A stretch of 64,000 nt of DNA, from contig NZ_CP126742.1 in assembly GCF_030246945.1 (NCBI RefSeq), positions 1,364,001-1,428,000 of the forward strand, written 5' to 3'. The stretch comes from Microbacterium sp. zg-Y1090 (GTDB lineage Bacteria > Actinomycetota > Actinomycetes > Actinomycetales > Microbacteriaceae). Below, one piece after another: positions 59,764 to 64,000 of the stretch. Under the pieces are notes generated by a model. The model was not told the DNA's origin. It saw only the letters and a list, made by a program, of their open reading frames with translations, and searched no databases. Position numbers and translations under genes: made by a program. The number at the start of each line of letters is the position of its first letter. The first letter of the stretch is position 1.

Positions 59764-59963
59764 GAGGCGTCCGCCGGGAGGAGAGGCTCGACCGCAACCG
59801 GGAAGTCGCGGGCTGCCAGGTAGTCGCGCAGGTACCCCGCATGCGCCTCGCACGCCGCCCACGTCTTGCGCCGGTCGGCGGGGTGGATGCGGGGGTTACG
59901 CCAGACGACGAGCCAGACGGCGCCGTCGCGACAGCCGGCGCGTGAGCAGATGGTCTCGGTCAC
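59760..59963 (-). CDS. Small conserved Cys-containing protein
   Basis: 67 aa, starting MTETICSRAGCRDGAVWLVV and ending in LLPADAS. Two Cys in C-x4-C near the N-terminus and a third Cys/His pair (ACEAHAGYL) later may bind a metal, like a short zinc ribbon. Both ends overlap neighbours by four bases (GTGA), so it is part of the DUF3099-small protein-SURF1 operon. Proteins of this kind are sometimes labelled acetone carboxylase in databases, which the sequence does not support. Function unknown. Confidence 0.75.
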   Translation of the reverse strand: MTETICSRAGCRDGAVWLVVWRNPRIHPADRRKTWAACEAHAGYLRDYLAARDFPVAVEPLLPADAS

Positions 59964-60322
59964 TTCTCGGGATCTTCCGGTCGCGGGGGCTGTTCGGTCA
60001 GCCGGATGACGTCGGGGGCTGCGGCCGGGCGCGGCGGCGGGGCGGTGGGGGTGGCCGGCAGCGCACGCCCGGGCGCCACGATTCCGGTCGGCTTGGCGTC
60101 CTTGCCCACGTTCGCCAGCACCACGGCGATGTAGGGCAGCACGATAGCTCCGAGCGCCAGGATCAGCGTGTGCCAGCCGTAGGGCATGATCGCGACCATC
60201 AGCACGAAGCAGGTGGCGCGCACCCCCATCGTGATGAAGTAGGTGGTCATGCGTGACCCCGCTTCGTCGCGCGGGGCTGACGGAAGCGAGGTCGCAGACT
60301 GAGCGCTGGTCGACTTCTTCAC
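59960..60322 (-). CDS. DUF3099 domain membrane protein
   Basis: 120 aa. Two hydrophobic helices with little between (about 26-46 and 50-70), containing TTYFITMGVRATCFVLMVAI and GWHTLILALGAIVLPYIAVV, the DUF3099 core. The C-terminal third is Pro/Ala-rich. The GTG start follows TAGGCT by nine bases. First gene of the group leading to SURF1. Role of the family is not known. Confidence 0.87.
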   Translation of the reverse strand: MKKSTSAQSATSLPSAPRDEAGSRMTTYFITMGVRATCFVLMVAIMPYGWHTLILALGAIVLPYIAVVLANVGKDAKPTGIVAPGRALPATPTAPPPRPAAAPDVIRLTEQPPRPEDPEK

Positions 60323-60362
60323 GGTCCATCAAGCCTACGCCGCCCCGCGCAGGCCGAGCCCG

Positions 60363-61040
60363 TCAGGAGAACTGGAAGGACGTGGTCGAGGAAGCGTTGC
60401 CCGCCGCGATCGCGAAACCGATCAGGAGGATGAACAGGAGGATCGCGCCGACACCGATCCAGCCGATGATCGTCCCTGCCAGGGCGACGCCGCGCCCGCG
60501 CTCGCCCGTGCGGGCGATCTGGCGCAGCGAGAGGTGCCCCATGATCACGCCGGCCACCGAACCGATGACCGGGAGGATGAAGAGCAGGCCGAGACCGCTG
60601 GCCACGAGCGAGAGGATCGCCAGCACGTTCGTCTTGGGCCCGGCATAGCCGTAGACGCCGGGGTAGCCGGCGGACCCCTGGCCAGAGGGCGCCTGCGCGG
60701 CGCCGGGATAGCCGGGGGGCGCGTAGGCCGGCTGCTGGCCGTATGCGGGAGGCTGCTGGCCGTATGCGGGAGGCTGCTGGCCGGACGCGACGTGCTGCTG
60801 GCCGTACGCGGGAGGCTGCTGGCCGTACGCGCCGGGCCGCGCAGCGGGTGCGCCGTAGGTCGGCGGCTGCTGCGGCTGCTGCTGTGCGGGGCCGCCATAC
60901 GCGGGCGGGGCATAGGCGGGGGGCGGGTTGTACGCCGGAGGAGGCGAATACGCCGGCGGGCTGTATCCGGGCGTGCGAGCGTCTGAGCCCGCCGCCGGGG
61001 GAGTGCCGTCGGCGGGGGGAGTGGTGTCGGCGTTGCTCAC
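60363..61040 (-). CDS. DUF4190 domain membrane protein with Pro/Tyr/Gln-rich N-terminus
   Basis: 225 aa. Residues 1-135 are low-complexity, first SPPAYNPPPAY-like, then five 7-residue units of the QQPPAYG type. The DUF4190 part (about 137-225) has two helices, with VLAILSLVASGLGLLFILPV and GVIMGHLSLRQIARTGERGR between them. GTG at 61040 chosen as the start of the low-complexity tail. Such tails are common on actinobacterial envelope proteins. Function unknown. Confidence 0.82.
   Translation of the reverse strand: MSNADTTPPADGTPPAAGSDARTPGYSPPAYSPPPAYNPPPAYAPPAYGGPAQQQPQQPPTYGAPAARPGAYGQQPPAYGQQHVASGQQPPAYGQQPPAYGQQPAYAPPGYPGAAQAPSGQGSAGYPGVYGYAGPKTNVLAILSLVASGLGLLFILPVIGSVAGVIMGHLSLRQIARTGERGRGVALAGTIIGWIGVGAILLFILLIGFAIAAGNASSTTSFQFS
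60730..60834 (-). repeat. Five 21-bp tandem repeats encoding QQPPAYG-like units
   Basis: Five in-frame units of 21 bp; the third (QQHVASG region) is the most diverged. Confidence 0.8.
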
Positions 61041-61111
61041 GTGTCGGGCCTCTCGTCGGGTTCGCCCCAGCGTCCCAGTGCCGCGGGCGGGTGTCAAAAC
61101 GGGCGCACCGC

Positions 61112-61117
61112 TAGGCT
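61112..61117 (+). promoter_or_regulatory. -10 box TAGGCT upstream of fabG
   Basis: TAGGCT lies 41 bases before the ATG; the mRNA would have a leader that includes the ribosome site GGGAG. Confidence 0.45.
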
Positions 61118-61119
61118 AG

Positions 61120-61869
<750 letters not shown>

Positions 61870-61883
61870 CCCCGCACCGACGC

Positions 61884-62573
61884 TCAGACGGCGCGCGCGA
61901 GCGTCTCGGCGAAGGGCTGGGGCTGCGAGAACTGCGGCCAGTGACCGCTGCCGAGGTGCACCACCTGCGCGTCTTCGATCGCCCCGAACTCGTCGGCGAA
62001 CGCGCCCCACTTCGAGATCGCGGCGCGGAACGCGGCGTCATCGAACGCCCCGGAGAGGATCGTCACCGGCACGGTGTGACGTCGGGGGTCCGTCAGCTGC
62101 AGCGGGTCGGTCGGAACGCGCGCCGGAACGCTCTTGGCGCGCGCCGCCACCGCCTCTCGGGTGGGCGCGTCCAGATCCGCGATGTCGTCGTCATCGAAGG
62201 AGTCCCAGCCGGGAAACGGCACCACTGCGTCGACGACGTCGAACTCGGAGATGACGGCGCCGCTGGGCGGCGGGACGCTGTCGACGAAGACGACGCGCGC
62301 CACCTTGTCGGGCCGGGCGTCGGCAGCGCCCCACGCGACGTTGCCGCCGCCGCTGTGACCCACGAGCACCACGGGGCCGGATGCCGCGTCGATCTCGGCC
62401 ACGACGGCCTCGATCCAGTCGGTCATGCCGATGCCGGCGCTCTCGGCCGCGGTCGCGCCGACGCCGGGGAGTGTCAGCGGGCGGGGGGAGTGGCCCGCGG
62501 CGCGCAGCGCCGGGAGGGTGTCGTCCCACGATGACGCGTCGAGCCAGAGTCCCGGAATGAGGATGATGTCCAT
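61884..62573 (-). CDS. Alpha/beta hydrolase
   Basis: 229 aa. The nucleophile elbow is VLVGHSGGGNVAW (G-H-S-G-G), and the likely catalytic His is in LGSGHWPQFSQPQPF. Full-length single-domain hydrolase of the YdeN/esterase-like kind; substrate unknown. The ATG is six bases after TAGCCT. It is convergent with fabG across 14 bp. Confidence 0.87.
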   Translation of the reverse strand: MDIILIPGLWLDASSWDDTLPALRAAGHSPRPLTLPGVGATAAESAGIGMTDWIEAVVAEIDAASGPVVLVGHSGGGNVAWGAADARPDKVARVVFVDSVPPPSGAVISEFDVVDAVVPFPGWDSFDDDDIADLDAPTREAVAARAKSVPARVPTDPLQLTDPRRHTVPVTILSGAFDDAAFRAAISKWGAFADEFGAIEDAQVVHLGSGHWPQFSQPQPFAETLARAV

Positions 62574-62579
62574 GCCCGG

Positions 62580-62585
62580 AGGCTA
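62580..62585 (-). promoter_or_regulatory. -10 box TAGCCT of the alpha/beta hydrolase, leaderless type
   Basis: TAGCCT on the minus strand ends six bases before the ATG at 62573. Confidence 0.5.
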
Positions 62586-62653
62586 CGCGGGTGCTCCGAC
62601 ATCGGGTGCCCCGGTGTCTCGGCGCTGACGTTCGGTGCGCGCCCCCGCAGGGC

Positions 62654-63289
62654 TCAGGGGAGGAGTGGGACGACCTCGCGCAGGTCGAGGCCGTCGATGA
62701 CGAGGTCGGCCTGCGCGCGCACGGCGGGCTTGGCGTTGAAGGCGAGTCCGAGCCCGGCCGCCGCCATCATCTGCAGGTCGTTCGCCCCGTCGCCGACGGC
62801 GATGGTGCGCGACAGGGGAACGCCGTACTGCGCGGCCCAGGCGCGCAGTACGGCGGCCTTACCCGCGGCATCCACGATCTCGCCGTCGACGACGCCGGTG
62901 AGCGACCCGTCCGCGGTGACGAGGCGGTTCGCCCGCCACACGTCGACGCCGAGATCGGGCGCGACGTCGTCGAGGATCTCGTGGAAGCCGCCGGAGACCA
63001 CGGCAGCGATCCCGCCGCGGGCGTGGATCTGGTCGATCAGCTCCCTCACGCCGGCAGTGGGCTCGACACGCGAGAGCACGCGGGCGAAGGATGCCACCGG
63101 CACGCCCTCCAGCTGAGCCACCCGGGACCGCAGGCTCGTGGCGAAGTCGACCTCGCCGCGCATGGCGGCTTCGGTCGCCGCCGCCACTTCTGCGCCGCGC
63201 CCCGCTTCATCGGCGATGAGTTCGATGACCTCGTTGCGGATCAGGGTGGAATCGGCGTCGAACACGACGAGGAACCGGGCAGGCAGCAC
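62654..63289 (-). CDS. serB: Phosphoserine phosphatase
   Basis: 211 aa HAD-family enzyme. Motif I is VVFDADSTLIRNEVIELIAD (Asp11 and Asp13), motif II AVVSGGFHEI, motif III with GKAAVLRAWA, and motif IV IAVGDGANDLQMMAAAG, all typical of SerB. It makes serine from phosphoserine. Shorter than SerB proteins with an N-terminal ACT domain. The GTG start is six bases after TAGCGT. Confidence 0.92.
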   Translation of the reverse strand: MLPARFLVVFDADSTLIRNEVIELIADEAGRGAEVAAATEAAMRGEVDFATSLRSRVAQLEGVPVASFARVLSRVEPTAGVRELIDQIHARGGIAAVVSGGFHEILDDVAPDLGVDVWRANRLVTADGSLTGVVDGEIVDAAGKAAVLRAWAAQYGVPLSRTIAVGDGANDLQMMAAAGLGLAFNAKPAVRAQADLVIDGLDLREVVPLLP

Positions 63290-63295
63290 ACCTTT

Positions 63296-63301
63296 ACGCT
63301 A
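63296..63301 (-). promoter_or_regulatory. -10 box TAGCGT of serB, leaderless type
   Basis: TAGCGT on the minus strand ends six bases before the GTG at 63289. Confidence 0.45.
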
Positions 63302-63330
63302 GCGCGCGCGGCGCCATGTCCCGTGCCGGG

Positions 63331-64000
63331 TCAGCGCTCGACGACGACGTTCTTGCCGACGATCGTGATGCCCGAGTCGGTCACCGTGAACCCGCGGGAC
63401 AGATCACGTGCGCGGTCGACGCCCACCGTCGCGCCGTCGAGCAGGCGGACGTTCTTGTCGAGGATCGCGCGGTGCACCCGGGCGCCCGCCCCGATGTCGA
63501 CGTGATCGAACAGCACCGAGTCGGTGATCGTCGACCCGCCGCCGGTGAGGGCCCACGGCCCCACGACGCTGCGTTCGAGGTGCGTTCCCGAAAGCACCGA
63601 ACCGAGCGACACGATCGAGTCGATCGCATTGCCCATGCGGCCCACCGAGTCGCGCACGAACTTCGCCGGCGGTGAGTTGACCGTCTGGGAATGGATCGGC
63701 CACGCGGTGTTGTACAGATTGAACACCGGGAGGGTCGAGATCAGATCCATGTGGGCGTCGAAGAACGAATCGATCGTCCCCACGTCGCGCCAGTAGTCGC
63801 GGTCGCGATCGTTGGAGCCGGGCACCTCGTTGCGCTTGAAGTCGTAGACGCCGGCTTCGCCACGGTCGACGAAGTAGGGGATGATGTCGCCCCCCATGTC
63901 ATGGTTCGATGACGATGACTCACCGTCGGCCTCGACGGCGGCGATGAGTGCGTCGGCGTTGAAGATGTAGTTGCCCATCGACGCGAGCACCTCGTGCGGC
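63331..64000 (-). CDS. glgC: Glucose-1-phosphate adenylyltransferase, C-terminal part
   Basis: The gene enters from beyond position 64000, so only about the last 223 residues are visible. EVLASMGNYIFNADALIAA and DYWRDVGTIDSFFDAHMDL are GlgC signatures, and the C-terminal beta-helix is present (GNAIDSIVSLGSVLSGTHLE, then LLDGATVGVDRARD). It makes ADP-glucose for glycogen. Together with maltokinase at 20279-21661 it points to active alpha-glucan metabolism. The start and N-terminal nucleotide site are outside the window. Confidence 0.94.
   Translation of the reverse strand, partial: PHEVLASMGNYIFNADALIAAVEADGESSSSNHDMGGDIIPYFVDRGEAGVYDFKRNEVPGSNDRDRDYWRDVGTIDSFFDAHMDLISTLPVFNLYNTAWPIHSQTVNSPPAKFVRDSVGRMGNAIDSIVSLGSVLSGTHLERSVVGPWALTGGGSTITDSVLFDHVDIGAGARVHRAILDKNVRLLDGATVGVDRARDLSRGFTVTDSGITIVGKNVVVER

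Noticed and set aside
59760..59963. Acetone carboxylase subunit, the label such small proteins sometimes carry.
   Set aside because: 67 residues with a few Cys/His and no carboxylase feature; it sits between DUF3099 and SURF1.

Overview
The window is high-GC actinobacterial DNA, most likely from a Microbacteriaceae member such as Microbacterium. The evidence is a C50-type carotenoid operon, UPF0182, DUF3039, DUF3099 and DUF6328 proteins, an actinobacterial Ku/LigD pair, a SUF operon containing a Rieske ferredoxin, GTG starts, and TANNNT -10 boxes lying 6-8 nt before start codons. This identification is inference; the window has no rRNA or marker that fixes the genus. No integrase, transposase, phage gene or CRISPR array was seen. 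The region reads as chromosomal core with a few accessory islands.

Layout. 1-4.6 kb: a cut-off zinc metalloprotease gene, a PDZ/Lon-like protease and a large UPF0182 membrane protein. 4.6-10.7 kb: a tightly coupled carotenoid operon on the minus strand (idi-crtE-crtB-crtI-crtYe-crtYf-crtEb), with a divergent MarR regulator and a palindromic operator between them. 10.8 kb: initiator tRNA-Met. 11-15 kb: DUF6328 protein, nitrilase, aminotransferase and an HtrA protease. 15.1-23.7 kb: a cell-envelope polymer region with three CDP-glycerol-type glycerophosphotransferases, a GT2 and a nucleotidyltransferase; maltokinase and two unknown proteins lie among them. 23.9-31.7 kb: an ABC exporter, DUF3039, pncB, murI-rph-rdgB and a CDF metal transporter. 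31.7-35.5 kb: the NHEJ pair ligD and ku. 35.5-37.3 kb: DedA protein, tRNA-Leu and an FNT channel.

37.4-43.4 kb is the most unusual region. It holds a repeat-rich LAYTG surface protein, a 53-residue LATTG mini-protein, a processive-type GT2, a shrunken paralog of that GT2 lacking its catalytic acids, and a large LuxR-type regulator upstream. 43.4-48.7 kb: heme A synthase and sufB-sufD-Rieske-sufC-sufT, without sufS or sufU. 48.7-48.9 kb: a cluster of repeat units. 48.9-51.5 kb: MalY-like aminotransferase and an MFS transporter. 51.5-56.4 kb: a siderophore iron-uptake operon behind a DtxR/IdeR-like box. 56.4-64 kb: a second DedA protein, ABC-F ATPase, SURF1, small conserved proteins, fabG, an alpha/beta hydrolase, serB and a cut-off glgC.

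How the genes fit together. crt genes make a C50 carotenoid from isoprenoid units. SURF1 and CtaA both serve cytochrome aa3. Iron uptake and SUF both serve iron metabolism. Mak and GlgC feed glycogen/alpha-glucan synthesis. Across the whole window, TAGGCT-like boxes sit about six bases before start codons, which suggests many leaderless mRNAs. In several divergent pairs the two boxes are so close that the promoters should exclude each other.
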